A stretch of DNA of 64,000 bases from Byssothecium circinans. Taxonomy: Eukaryota; Ascomycota; Dothideomycetes; Pleosporales; Massarinaceae. Each line of letters opens with the position of its first letter. Within the stretch, counting starts at the first letter, position 1. Shown in pieces: positions 1 to 11,317 of this stretch. Where the stretch lies: contig ML977017.1 of the NCBI GenBank assembly GCA_010015675.1, positions 331,468 through 395,467 on the forward strand, read 5' to 3'. The notes beneath the pieces are model-generated. The model had not been told where the DNA came from. It saw only the letters and a list, made by a program, of their open reading frames with translations, and made no database searches. Made by a program: the position numbers and the translations under genes.

Positions 1-546
1 GGTGTTGTCGGTGCCGCCGACCACAAGTGCTCTGTTTGCATCCCATTGCTTCAGCTGGGGCTTAACGAGGGGCACGGGGCCGGTGTTGATGGCAAGGGCC
101 TGGTAAGGCTTCTCGATCTTCATGCGGAAGGCTTCCAGCGAGGGACCCGTGTAACCCGTCTGAGAGCCCGAGAAGACGAAGATAGACTTGTCCTCCTCGA
201 GATAGACAGCGCCGTGGTTCACACGCTTCTGCATGGGGAAGCTTTCCGATCGTATCCAGTCCCATTTCTTCTCCTTCAGGGAGTAGTACATCAATCCAGG
301 GTAGTCCCAGTTTGCGGCGGTCGCGTTTGGTGTTCCTCCGACGACGTACAGCCTTGCATCATCCCCGGATCCTGCCTTTACACACTGAGCGCCCGTCAAG
401 GAAATGTCCATGGGCAGCGCCTTCCACTCTCCCCCTTTTCCAAGCTGCAGCGACTGAAATCCGGCGGGCGAGTAGGCATAGAGGGTGTCTCCGACCACTA
501 TCGAACAGTGGCCGGAGAGGGGGTATTTGGGGGTGGGGAGACCCAT
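1..546 (-). CDS. Kelch-repeat / galactose-oxidase-like beta-propeller protein, partial
   Basis: The frame is open from an ATG at 546 (preceded by CACC) to the window edge, giving 182 residues of the N-terminal part. The protein shows beta-propeller strands with YVVGGT near residue 70 and FVFSGSQTG near residue 125, as in Kelch/galactose oxidase central domains. The opening (a PLSGHCS-like motif, then a TLYAYSP strand) resembles a fungal Kelch family often mis-named pre-mRNA splicing factor CLF1, whose members usually end in a membrane helix and a cytoplasmic tail; that end lies outside the window. No signal peptide is seen with this start, and an upstream exon cannot be excluded. The family assignment is from memory of the pattern, and the function is unknown. 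Confidence 0.7.
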   Translation of the reverse strand, partial: MGLPTPKYPLSGHCSIVVGDTLYAYSPAGFQSLQLGKGGEWKALPMDISLTGAQCVKAGSGDDARLYVVGGTPNATAANWDYPGLMYYSLKEKKWDWIRSESFPMQKRVNHGAVYLEEDKSIFVFSGSQTGYTGPSLEAFRMKIEKPYQALAINTGPVPLVKPQLKQWDANRALVVGGTDNT

Positions 547-3500
547 GGTGGGTAGCGATCGCCGGGTGGGCTCGACTGGCGACGGTGCAAACGAATGTGG
601 GTGTAATGTGAAAGACTCGACGTGAGAAGTGTTAGTAGTCTAGCATTCCGGCAATACGGGCATGACGGGGCGGTGTCCTCCAGCGGATTCGATGTGTTCC
701 AGTGGGACAAGGGGGTATCGCGTGAAGGTCGAGTAATCTGAGGCAGCGACAGTTGTTAGTAGGCGAGGATTTGGGAATGCGCGACCACGTACATGAATGG
801 AAGACAGTTCTGGGACTGAGGCGGGCTGAGACCGAGTTTGGAACAGCACGTATCGGATTGTTTGGAGAGAGCGACGGGCACACTCTTTCAAAGAGGTGTG
901 GATGTTCGTGAAGGAGTGTAACAGCAGCACAGCACAGCGGTGGGCGGAGGGATGCGGAGGGAGGGAGAAGCGGCGGGCGATGGAGGGACGGGGAGGGTGA
1001 GGCTGTTCAGGCGCTCGTGGGCGGGCGAGAGTTGGAGGAGAGACACAGACAGAGCAGCGCAGTGCAGTGCAGCGCAGCACGAGCACCAGCACCAGCGCAA
1101 AAGCCAACGCCCACGCCCACGCCCAAGCCCGTTTGTCCCTGGATCGACTGCCCAGGGGACGCCGAAGAAACGGGCTAGCGTACAGACGGAACGGCCATGC
1201 GGTCAGGGGCTGTTTGCTGTTTCGCGCCAATGGGCGGCCGTGGTGGGCCCGCTGGCCTGCCCGTCTGTCGCGATGCGGCTAGCCGTCGCTCCCTGCTTAG
1301 CCCACCCGAAACATCATCACCGTCGAGGCACGAGAGACTCCGGCAGAATGCAGACCACCCTCGTCTTCTCTTTTATCGGAGTGGCCTGCTGGCTGCTGGC
1401 TCTTCGCTCTTCTCCTGTCCTTCCCGTCCTGCTCAGCCGGATGAGGATGGGCTGCCCATCGCGCCGATCCGAATGACAGCGTTTGCCTGTTCGTGAAGCT
1501 TGACGTGACTGACGGCCAGACAGTGCAGGGATCGCCTCTACATAATATTCAGGTACGAATAATAGCCTTCGCCCAAACCACCACCATTCACTCCCATACC
1601 CACTCTTCGGCGCTACTTCACAGCACACAAACGGCGCACCCTCGTCTCCTCCTCCACTACCTCCACTACTCTGCTCTGCTGTGCGCGTCGTGCAATCTAC
1701 GTCCCGCCACTCATCAGGCTGGGCGGACAGCAGCTGTGAATGTTCCATGGTGATCGTGATCGTGATGGTGCCATGCCCGTGCTCCGTACGAGCTCCCTAG
1801 CGGGTGGCGGGTAGCGTTCATGCACTCTGCACTGCGCGCCGTCCATGCCTCGAGAACGCGCACAAATCGTTTCTCCATCTGCAGCCGCCATCGTCGTGGT
1901 CGGCCATGTCGTCACACCCTTCATTTTCGCGCACAAACTTAATTCACAGTCTTGCCATCGCAGCCTCTCTCGCAACCTCTCGAACCGCGCGCTCGCCATC
2001 GCCATCGCCAGTTGCCCGCCGGTGGAGCGGTGGTGAAACGGACCACTCCGCGACGGACTCGTCTTCATTATTGGCCCCTGCGTCCGGCATGCCTTAGTAA
2101 GAGATGCCCCGAAGTTCACGTCTGCTGCACAATCTACTGCCTACACAGTACAGTCTCGCACCTCGTCGCAATAGTTTGCAATTTTCATAATTACCACATT
2201 TGCCAACCATCAGCCGTCTTGAGCAGATCATCGCTTCTTTACCCATGCGATGCCCGCTTTCGTCGTGCAGCAGCTATTTTCATCTGCCATATGGGTCCCC
2301 TTGCTCGTTGTCGCACTTCGTAACGGACTTTTAATATCAATGTCAGCCTGATGACCTCCAGCGTCCATGATGTTGCACCCATCAATTTACCTCGACCCCG
2401 CTGGCCTTACAAGTCGCTAATCTATTCAAACCCATCAAGACGCCATCTCGTCAGACCAAACGACGACAACGTCATCCCATGTCGAACCACAATCGTTGAT
2501 GAGTCTCGCCTTGTGCTTGGTACGATTCAGTAGAGCACTATTCACTGCCGGCGTCTCCATGCGTCTAGTACGTCTCGCTTGCAATGGCTGCATTAAATTT
2601 CCCGTGCTTCGACTCGCGCTCCACTTTGTTTGCTTGTCCTTATGCGAAACTCACGACGCCTCGATGTTTGCAGCATTGCACGCCTAGACAAGGGTGGGAT
2701 TGGTTGTTTGTTTCATCTCGTCTCCGGTCTCCCCAGAAGCGCAGCCTTGGCAGAGGGAGGTCTCATCAACCCAACTTCATGCGACACGATATTGTATCTG
2801 ACCAGACTCCAGCCAACGGCCAAGAAGCTACTAGGACTCCTTCCGCATGATACCGTCGAAACTACCTGGACGAATCGGCCATCGACTACGAAGCCGTTCT
2901 CTCCACAGCGCTCTCGATAATGCTCAAACCGAAACTTGACAGATGCGCTAGTTCACGCCCAATGATAGACCGCGTGGAGACAAAGTTTTACTCCTAAGAT
3001 GCTAAGTATACAAGAGAACGTACTATACCATCGTCTTCCGTCCTATGATGTCGTATCATACCTTTACCTGAGCTCGATTTGGATGGGACAACAGGTAGCA
3101 GTTGTGCTGACTGCAAGAATCCAACACCGACGCCAACATGTTAGCTCTACAATGTCTACGCGCAACACGTGCAACGCGAAGATGCACGTAGTAGAGCGGA
3201 TGGTTTGTCCGTTGCGGACCGCTGCGCATGCTGACAATGAGGTCCGTCTGATGGTGGAATGGTGGTCTATTTTTCGGCCCCTCCACCTCATGACAGTGGC
3301 AGTGGCACCGGCACTATGGAGATAGTTCTCGCCCTATGTCAAAAAGGTGAGCCGGTACTACTGTGCCTTGCATCAAATTCCGGAGATGTCAGCACTTTGT
3401 TTTTCTTTTTCTGTTTTGCCTTGTCGCGAGACGTTACACTTCGGCTGATGGTCTACTACTCCTCTACTTCACTGGCCGTTTTGGCCTGTATCTCTTTCAG

Positions 3501-4780
3501 ATACACCTTGGAGCTGATCATCGTACCATTGCACAACCCCAACTCATCAATCCCTTACACCACTTGCTAAGCAACACAAGTATCTCCTCAGCCCTCAAAC
3601 GTCACGTCTTCTAACCACTTCCTGTCCCTTCACCCCACTATTGGCACTGCACAGTGCCGCAAAACATTCGCCTTCGGAGCATATCGCCTTACGCCCGCCC
3701 TTCATATCGCTACACCACACATGCAATCACCATACCTCGGCGTATGCGTACGCATACCACCATCTCGCATAAGTAAGCCGGACCGACACTCGGCCGAATG
3801 CGAAGGATCCTACTTACTGCACTTGCATTACCATCCTCGGATGTACCACGTTTCAGATCTCTCAGGTCCAGATCCCGGAGATCTTATCATAGCCGGCCTT
3901 AATATCAACGGGGCAGTCAATGGGTAATGCGGTGCACTGTCGGCAGATGCATTTTCACTTGGCTCGGTGAGATACATATTATTGCTATAGCCATGCCAGA
4001 AGTCTAGACACACTCTCTACATGGTCGAAGAGTTGAAAATGTGCACTAAACTTTTGTCCTAGTACCTACCGTGTCTCGAGCCTGCAGTCTTGGTAAATGC
4101 TTTTCTCATTCTCTAGTCTTTGACCTTTTATCTGAAATAAAGAAATCTTCCAACTGCTATAAGGTTTATCAGGCGCAGCATTACCTACCTGCGGCATTAC
4201 TACAAGTAACAAGGGAATCACTCTAAAGAAGAACACGGTTGTGCGCCCTCTTGCAGTAGCAAAATCTCGAGAATTAAGCTAATAGCTATACTATGCAAAA
4301 CTTATCTAGGTGGTACTTAGTACCTAATACCTACCTAATCTACTCCCTTTTTGTAATATTTATTCGTCCCTTAGACCTTCATCACTATTATCACTCCTCC
4401 TCTAATTTAGATCACTATTATCACTCCTCTAATTTAGATCTGACCTAGCCTCACGTCTCTTCGGCTTACTGGACGAGAAAGTTGTGTTTGTAGATCATGA
4501 GTTATGCCGAGTGGTGGATAGTTATGCTTGATGAAATGTTCACCGCCTCTTCAAGTAACAAGACATATACAGTAGAGAGTTGTGCAAAAGCAGAGAGTGG
4601 GGATTCAGACTGCCGAGTCAATCATGGAACAAGATAGAAGTGCACTTCTTTAGTGTAGATGTTTTTTTAGCGTAATCTTATGCCTTCTTCCGTGTCTTCT
4701 ATTATTTCTCTTGAAAAGTACCTCTTCTACCCTAGTACTACACATCCATCAACACCCTTATTCCACCCCACCACAGCCCC
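547..4780. other. 4.2 kb gene-free interval
   Basis: No convincing gene was found on either strand. Open frames up to about 196 codons exist at 0.6-2.3 kb, but they are GC-rich, low in complexity, overlap one another on both strands and resemble no protein. Around 1040-1130 there are runs of short repeats (GCAGCGCAGTGCAGTGCAGC-like, then CCCACGCCCACG). From about 4080 onward the DNA is AT-richer and carries the short tandem repeat listed separately. The left part is presumably promoter for the Kelch gene. Confidence 0.6.
4381..4437. repeat. Two-copy tandem repeat, 30 and 27 bp units
   Basis: The unit begins ATCACTATTATCACTCCTC and ends TAATTTAG. Unit one spans 4381-4410 and unit two 4411-4437. 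They differ by one missing CTC triplet in the second copy. A simple local duplication in gene-free DNA. Confidence 0.85.
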
Positions 4781-5902
4781 CTACCGCCCATCATACCCAC
4801 TCCCCACCTTCCCCTTCCCCTTCCCCTCCCCTCCCTCCCCACCCTTCCCCTGAGCCGTCGCAAGCGTCTGACTAAAATGCGCCTGCACGGCCAGCACGTC
4901 CGCGGCGATACTAATCATATCAAACCCCCTCTCCGCATAGTCTCTGGACTGCTCCCCGCTCGTACAATAAATCCCTACTTTCTTGCCCTCTGCGTGGGCG
5001 GCGTCTTTGATCTTCTCGATGGCGTCTTTGAGCTCTTGGTGCATTTCGCCGAGGATCGGGTGGCCGATGTTGTTCCCCAAGTCGAAAGGGCCGATGAGGA
5101 GACAGTCGACGCCTGGGAGGGCGGCGACTTCGCGGACGGAATCCTAGGGATGCTGTCAGAGTAGTTTGAAGAGCATGGAATAGAGACTAGCGTAAACAAG
5201 AGAAGGAGGGAAGAGGAACGTACAAGTGCAGACTTCGTTTCTATCTGCACGATTGTCAGAAGCGACGAGTTTGCGTTTTGCAGATAGTGGGTCATGGGTT
5301 CGTTTGTGAAGACTTGGGGTGTGAATGGCGAGCCGAAACCACGGTGGCCTTGTGGTGGGAACTTTGCGGATGAGACGAGGCGTTTGGCGTCATCCACAGT
5401 ATAAATTAAGGGGACGACTATGCCGTAGGCTCCGCAGTCGAGGGCTCCTATTTACCGCATTAGTAAATGCAGGGGAGAAGAGAGTGCGAGGGTGAGGGCG
5501 AGTGATTGATGGGAGAGAAGAGGAAGACATACGTTTAACCATCCAGGCTTCGTTGGCTGCGATGCGGACAATGGGGCTTACACCTGTGGCTGCTATGGCG
5601 GCGACTGCTTCGTGCATTTGACCATCTTGAGGTAGATTAGTTTAGGTTTGATTGAAGAAGGAGGGGGTATGGATGGTACCGTCGATGTTACCATGCTCGC
5701 AGTCTACACAGATCCAGTCTACTCCTGAACGAGCAATGGCACGGGAATGATTCGTTCCAGGAAGCATCTGGTATACAATTCAGTACCAGAACTAAATATG
5801 CATGTTATAATTACGGGTGAGTAATACCTGCCAGGCTCCAAAACTCGGCCCTCCTTTCTTGAAAGCCTGAAAGATGCGGCTCTTTTCCTGAAGACTGTTC
5901 AT
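4781..5902 (-). CDS. HpcH/HpaI aldolase family protein
   Basis: Five exons: 5828-5902, 5680-5767, 5533-5625, 5224-5447 and 4781-5143, giving 280 residues. All introns are GT-AG with closing phases. The protein reads as a class II pyruvate aldolase of the HpcH/HpaI/citrate lyase beta family. It has the VDWICVDCEHGN strand after exon 1, then DGQMHEAVAA, SPIVRI and AYGIVVPL (a substrate-loop region), and LIGPFDLGNN with downstream GMHQEL-like helices. The family cleaves 2-keto-3-deoxy sugar acids or related 2-keto-4-hydroxy acids to pyruvate plus an aldehyde with a divalent metal. The exact substrate cannot be read from sequence. The C-terminus ends in a Gly/Lys/Glu-rich tail of about 20 residues that looks disordered and may not be conserved. 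Confidence 0.88.
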
Positions 5903-6143
5903 GGTTCTCGTGCCGTTGGAGAACCTCGTAATAGATCGAGAACACACAGAAGAATGGTGATGAAGACTTCGTTTAGCGTGTATGAAGTTTCAAACTGAAA
6001 GACGAGACATGGTCATCCGATTTTCGGGGAGAAGTCCGCGCGACCCCTCTTTCCCTTTTCTCCATACAGGAAGCTACCCCACATCCTTGACCCACACGAG
6101 ATCTACAAAGGTACAGTACCAGTTTAAGAGCTTCTTCCCGACG

Positions 6144-6519
6144 TCAAGCTTTCTGTGGAGATTCGGCTTCATCAAGCTTTTGGATGACTTCGTCTTCTTG
6201 GAAACGATGCATGAGCTTGAGTGCGGATGTTGAGGTTTCTAAGGCGGAAGATTTGTCGATGTGGATCTAAGTTGACCATTAATCGAGAGACGCCAATTGA
6301 TTGCGTTGATTCATGATTTATTACCACGGGAGTATCAAACTCATAGATATCCTTCCACTTCTCCTGCCCCGGTTCCATCACATTGATTTCCCTGTACTCG
6401 AATTCCTTCTTCGACTTGACATTCTGAACAACAGTTTTCGCCGTATCACACAGTGAGCACGGACTGCGAGTGAAGAAGGTGATCCGACACTGCAGTAGCT
6501 TCGAAGATGCTCTGAACAT
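6144..6519 (-). CDS. Glutaredoxin-like thioredoxin-fold protein (DUF836 type)
   Basis: Two exons, 6325-6519 and 6144-6266, with a 58-bp GT-AG intron, give 105 residues. The first 20 residues could be a short mitochondrial-type leader ending in basic residues. Then follow beta strand ITFFTRSPC, the redox motif C-S-L-C near residues 21-24, and DTPV before the intron as the cis-Pro strand. After the intron comes IHIDKSS, then a terminal helix with LMHRFQEDEV. This matches the small glutaredoxin-like family that includes yeast YDR286C, whose role is not settled. It is divergent to the CHORD-CS gene, and the interval between them now holds a transposon. Confidence 0.88.
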
Positions 6520-6669
6520 GCTGAGAAAAACAAAATAAAGAGAATCAGGAAGGTCCAATAGATTGATAGGTTGTAGGAATCAGATGAGGCTCCTGAGCCG
6601 CAATAAGATGGTATGCTCACCGCCTGCGAGTCAGCTACTTTTCTGCCAGCGCTTGGACCAATGACATAC

Positions 6670-6766
6670 CGTGTCCGTGCGCGTAACGCCCGGATTCGCG
6701 TAACGCCCGCCTTTTACTAGGAAAATTAAAGAAAATAAGTAACTTTAAAGCTATATAACTTTTTAA
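6670..6766 (+). repeat. Left terminal inverted repeat
   Basis: 97 bp, starting CGTGTCCGTGCGC. It contains the 12-mer GCGTAACGCCCG twice, at 6681 and 6698, followed by an AT-rich inner part. It pairs exactly with 7237-7333. The doubled 12-mer could be a pair of transposase binding sites. Confidence 0.92.
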
Positions 6767-6991
6767 TTACTTTTTCTTTTTAAAAGCTTCCTTAACTAAA
6801 GTTATAGAGAAAAACTATCTTTATAACTTTAAAATTTTAGTTTTTTTAATAATAATTAGTTTAAAGAAAAAAGTATAAAAGTACTAAAACTTAAGTCTTT
6901 AAAATTAAAAAATAATATTTTTTTAGAAGTAAAGTATACTATTTAGAATATATTTTATATTAGGTTCTTTTTAATAAAATAACTACTTAAG

Positions 6992-7236
6992 NNNNNNNNN
7001 NNNNNNNNNNNNNNNNNNNNNNNNNNNNNNNNNNNNNNNNNNNNNNNNNNNNNNNNNNNNNNNNNNNNNNNNNNNNNNNNNNNNNNNNNNNNNNNNNNNN
7101 NNNNNNNNNNNNNNNNNNNNNNNNNNNNNNNNNNNNNNNNNNNNNNNNNNNNNNNNNNNNNNNNNNNNNNNNNNNNNNNNNNNNNNNNNNNNNNNNNNNN
7201 NNNNNNNNNNNNNNNNNNNNNNNNNNNNNNNNNNNN
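6992..7236. other. Assembly gap (245 N)
   Basis: A run of N inside the transposon. The gap size may be an estimate. The inverted repeats on each side probably caused the assembly break. Confidence 1.
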
Positions 7237-7333
7237 TTAAAAAGTTATATAGCTTTAAAGTTACTTATTTTCTTTAATTTTCCTAGTAAAAGGCGGGCGT
7301 TACGCGAATCCGGGCGTTACGCGCACGGACACG
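7237..7333 (-). repeat. Right terminal inverted repeat
   Basis: Exact reverse complement of 6670-6766, ending GGACACG followed by C and TA. Its outer edge lies 131 bp upstream of the CHORD-CS start codon. Confidence 0.92.
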
Positions 7334-7464
7334 CTATTCCTCTCCGCAGTCTTCCAGAATATTCGCCCAAACAAACAATTCGCAAAACGACCGCTACAAC
7401 CATCGCACTATTTCCTCTCGTTATAAGCTGGTACTAAGCTAACACTCTTCAAGTCCTGTACACC

Positions 7465-8555
7465 ATGGCGAGAAAGTGCGTCCACAAAGGCTGCGGCAAA
7501 GAGTACGAGGACGAAAACGAAGCTTGTGTATACCATCCCGGTCCCCCAGTCTTCCACGAAGGGCAGAAAGGTACCACAATCCTTTTATAACCCATATAAC
7601 TCTTCTCTCCAGCTCCTTCATAGCTTGAGAAAAGCTAATGGCAAATAGGCTGGAAATGCTGCAAACCCCGCGTCCTCACCTTTGACGAATTCCTCACAAT
7701 CCCACCCTGCACCACGGGCACTCATTCCGAAGTCGATGACACGCCCGCTCCCGAGCCCACACCTTCAGCCCCCGACATCCCCTCAAATACCCCCGTTTCC
7801 CTGGGTAGTCTCCAAGAAACGCTCTCCGCACCCGTACCCCGCAACCCCACTACCTCACAAACTGCGACGCCGCGCGCAAGCACACCAGCACCGCCAGAAG
7901 AGTCTGAGGACGATGATCCGAGTCTAGAGGTCAAAGAGGGTATGACATGCAGGCGGAAGGGCTGTGGAAAGAAGTTCGAAGGTGGAGATAGGGAGGGGGA
8001 AAGCTGCGTTCATCATCCTGGCGCACCAATCTTTCATGAGGGGAGTAAGGGATGGAGTTGCTGTAAGAGGAGGGTATTGGAGTTTGATCAGTTTATGAAC
8101 ATTGAGGGGTGTAAGACGAAACCGAGGCATTTGTTTGTCGGGAGTGGAAAGAAGAGTGAGGAGGAAAAGCTGGATACTGTGAGGTATGCATGCATATTAA
8201 CTACCAGCACTGTCGCCGGGACAGTATGCTAATGCGGTTAAGGCACGACTTCTACCAAACTGGTACTTCGGTCATCGCCTCCCTCTACCTGAAGAAGATC
8301 AACAAGGAAACTGCGAAGATCGAATTCCAACCTACTCACGTCAATCTTGATCTACGGACCACGGACAGCAAGCGCTACGCGACTGAGTTTCCGCTCTATG
8401 GTACTATAGATCCTGCACAGAGCAAGTTCAGGATTCTGGGTACGAAGCTGGAGATGACGCTGGTTAAGGCAGATGGCACAAGTTGGCCGGTGTTGAGGTC
8501 GGACGATAAGTTGACGGGAGAGATACTGCAGGTGGGGAGGGCGGGCAGAGTGTAG
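7465..8555 (+). CDS. CHORD and CS domain co-chaperone (RAR1/CHP-1 homologue)
   Basis: Three exons, 7465-7570, 7649-8183 and 8243-8555, give 317 residues; the ATG follows CACC. CHORD-1 lies near residues 3-65 (CVHKGC...YHPGPPVFHEG...WKCCKPRVLTFDEF). A Pro/Ser/Thr/Glu-rich linker follows. CHORD-2 lies near 155-215 (CRRKGCGKKF...HHPGAPIFHEG...WSCCKRR). A CS (p23-like) domain from about 235 to 310 starts HDFYQTGTSVIASLYLK. This is the animal/fungal CHP layout (two zinc-binding CHORDs plus CS), a partner of Hsp90 and Sgt1. The insertion edge of the transposon sits only 131 bp upstream, so its promoter may be altered. Confidence 0.95.
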
Positions 8556-9160
8556 ACGACGAGGAGATGATGTAGGGTATGGCGTATGGCGTTATGAGAA
8601 GATGACGTGAATGAGCATAATGGGACGGAATATTGTCGGCATAGCGATTTCGTGGACGGGGAACCTAGAAAGGAAATGCATACAATCAGCATCAAGACTC
8701 TGTCCTAGAACTCTGTGATGTAGAAAGCAAAAGGTCCATATCCAGGTCAGGATGCAAGCAGGTTCACAATTTCGACTTGATTCCATAATCTAATGCGAGC
8801 GGCACGAAATTTTGAAAAAGTACGTTTTCAAGATGACTTCCAGCAAATTTCACAGTCACTGCCTCGCTCGTAGTAACATCTTGGCTACTATATGCATTTG
8901 CAGGAGAGCGATCATGGGCTTGACATATACACCAATGATCTTGATAGACAGAAAGAAAGCTAGTCCATGCTCATGAAGATGAATGACAATACGGGACCGC
9001 ACATTCACACAAGTGCCTTATAGTCCGTCCCCCTCACCAATCATATCTCCAGAAACTCCCAGCACACTGAGGAGACGTGGCACACGCCATCAAAAAACTC
9101 AAGATGTTCATGCGCAACACAAAAAAGGTGCAACTCACGAGATAAGACATAACTTTATCC
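8556..9160. other. Convergent intergenic interval
   Basis: 605 bp between the CHORD-CS gene and the F-box-like gene, tail to tail. It presumably holds both 3' untranslated regions. No other feature was recognised. Confidence 0.6.
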
Positions 9161-10344
9161 TCAGTCTTCAATCCAGCCCGCAGCGACATGACCTCTTCCA
9201 CGAGGCAACTCGCCGCGAGCCCGCATATCCATATCACGCCCCTGCAACTCATCGACCACCAGCTGGACGCCTACCTGCTCAGCCTCGGCAGCCAGTCTCC
9301 CCAACACATCACGATGCTGGCCTTTATACCTGCAAAGGTACAAGTCCGTCTCGATGCCTATCTTGGTGAGTTTGGGGAGCTTGGGTTGGACGCCTCGCTG
9401 AGCTTGGAGAATCCTGTCGACAAAGTCGCGGACCTGATGTGAAAGATGTTAGCCAAAGCTCATCTTGAGTGATTCGGGGGGCAGGATGACTTACGGTATC
9501 TTCGCTTCGATCGTACCACCGTGTCGACGCTGGCACGCGGTCGATCGTGAGGATCTCGAGCGAGGAAGGTAATGCAGTCTCGATCGCATGAGAAGCAGCG
9601 CGGATGGCAGAGCCAGGGACAAGGAGGTGTCGAAGGGATGCAAAAGCACGGATTTGTACATCAGGTTCTGATCCCCAACTTAGCAAAACTCGTCGAACGG
9701 GAGTGTTAAAATATGTTGTACGTACGTGGTTCCCGGGCCCAAGGATGATCCAGGGCCAGAAACGTCAGGCCTTCAGCATGACGGGCGAAGGTCTTGGAGA
9801 GGTACTGCCGAGAAGGCGATTCTTTCAAGAAGTGGAAGAGCTCGAATGCGTGGGCGCCGACGAGGAGGTTGGACAGTGTGGGGAGGAACTGGAATAGGAG
9901 CGCGGCTTGGGCGATCGAGGCACCGTCTCGGAGATCCTGTATCCATTCCTCGCGGTCGGATGGGTCGGTGGGAGAGGACGCGATTAGGGTCTTGCAAGCT
10001 TCTACGAATACGGCATCGTTAGGTGCTAAGATGGGAGCTCGATTCGTACTGCGGAATTCTAGCGCTTTGAGCCTCGATTGCAGGGCTGGATAGTGGAGGT
10101 AGAGGCGGACGAGGCTGAGTACTTTGTTCACGCAGACGACCGGGCGCTCCACGAGTTTTTCTAAAGCGATGCTACGGAGGTGACGGTTTGTTGTGGAAAG
10201 GTCGACGAGGCTTTGGTAACCGTTGGAGGTGTGTACCGGGAGCTTGCCAGCGATTTCTAGCATAATCTCATCGGGAAGGCGCAGAAGCGCAGGCTTGTAT
10301 GTGCCTGCGCAGCTGTGGGATTGTGACTGCTGAACGATTGACAT
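9161..10344 (-). CDS. F-box-like protein
   Basis: Three exons, 9726-10344, 9495-9667 and 9161-9433, give 354 residues. Intron 1 (9668-9725) carries a TGCTAAG branch site 14 nt from its CAG. Near residues 20-65 the segment LLRLPDEIMLEIAGKLP...LVDLSTTNRHLRSIALEKL reads as an N-terminal F-box, which in other proteins binds Skp1 in SCF ubiquitin ligases. The remainder is helical and Leu-rich without clear repeats, so the substrate-binding part is not recognised. The likely role in ubiquitin ligation rests only on the F-box. Alternative splice choices in intron 1 exist, but they give a less protein-like frame. Confidence 0.75.
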
Positions 10345-11317
10345 GTCGGCTGCGGTCGATGGATATCCAAGGTTGGGGTTTCGTTAGTGGACAACGCGGA
10401 AGTAAAATATCGAGTGCGCCAGTGAAAACAGTGAGCTTTGGGGTAGGTGACGTCAGCTCCATCCGATATCGCGTATCGAGGCGTTTGTTTGCACTGCTTT
10501 TAGTGCCGTGGAGGAAGAGCTTGCTTTGTAGCAGAGGCGAAGGACTACAGGCGACGGGAGAAGGGTCCGACAGAACACGTGAGACTTTTTCGGAGCTTGA
10601 TGTAGACACGCTGTTGAGTATTTCCTTTTGGCCAAGCTCTGTAAAATAGCATACGGGAGGAGTGTCAGCATTGCCATACCGTGGTACGGCCCAAAGCATG
10701 AGACCGTTCGTGGGCAAATGAAGGGAGACTGCTTGGGTTTTGGTCTATTTCAGATGTCTCTCACTCGCTGCCCGCAGTTTGGTAGCCTCCTTGACGAGAA
10801 ACTCACGTAATCAATCTGAAGCCAGTCACTTCTTCTGGCATTCCAATGCGCCTGACTTTGTCACGTTCACCCACATTTTTCAAAAGTCATTCCTAGATCT
10901 CTTCTTCCTCAACACTTGAGGTGGCTCGTTTCGGTACACTCCAGTTCTTGTAAAACTGGACTAAGCTTTCCTGGACCATTGGGAATAGCGAGTATCCAAT
11001 GCGCAGCTTGCAACTAGCCAACACGTGCTCGTCAACACATGGCGTTTTCCCAATTGTGCGCCTGACCCCGGAAATTCAGGTCAGTGAGGGGTTGTTCAGA
11101 CGTAACGGCGAACGATAACATGAGATAGTAGTATCTCTTCAAGTTCTTGGCCCATCACACTGGCTTGTACCGAATGGTGTCTTGAGGCACAGAATCGAAA
11201 AAGACTGGATATGATACGACGACATACAAAAGGATCTAATCCTGTGTACACATCGATATGACGTACTCAATCTAGGACTCTCCCGCGAAGACTCCTCCTA
11301 GTCCAAGCTCATTCACT
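10345..11317. other. Intergenic interval
   Basis: About 970 bp. Overlapping open frames of up to 149 codons occur on both strands, but none resembles a protein or has consistent splice sites. It presumably holds the promoter of the F-box-like gene and the 3' end of the RelA/SpoT gene. Confidence 0.55.

Larger units (their letters stand above)
6669..7334. mobile_element. TIR DNA transposon or MITE copy with assembly gap
   Basis: Two perfect 97-bp inverted repeats (6670-6766 and 7237-7333) face each other, and every base compared matched. Both ends are flanked by TA (6667-6668 and 7335-7336), each one base away from the perfect repeat, which fits a TA target duplication as used by Tc1/mariner-type elements. 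The interior is extremely AT-rich (6767-6991), contains no open frame, and is broken by 245 Ns (6992-7236), so the true length and any transposase are unknown. The AT bias resembles decay by repeat-induced point mutation, but this is inference. The nominal length of 666 bp would suit a non-autonomous copy. Confidence 0.85.

Noticed and set aside
640..1230. 196-codon minus-strand open frame
   Set aside because: Low-complexity composition from GC-rich repeats, no domain, overlaps other frames on both strands.
10268..10717. 149-codon minus-strand frame overlapping the F-box start
   Set aside because: Different frame from the supported gene, not protein-like, alternative start codon.
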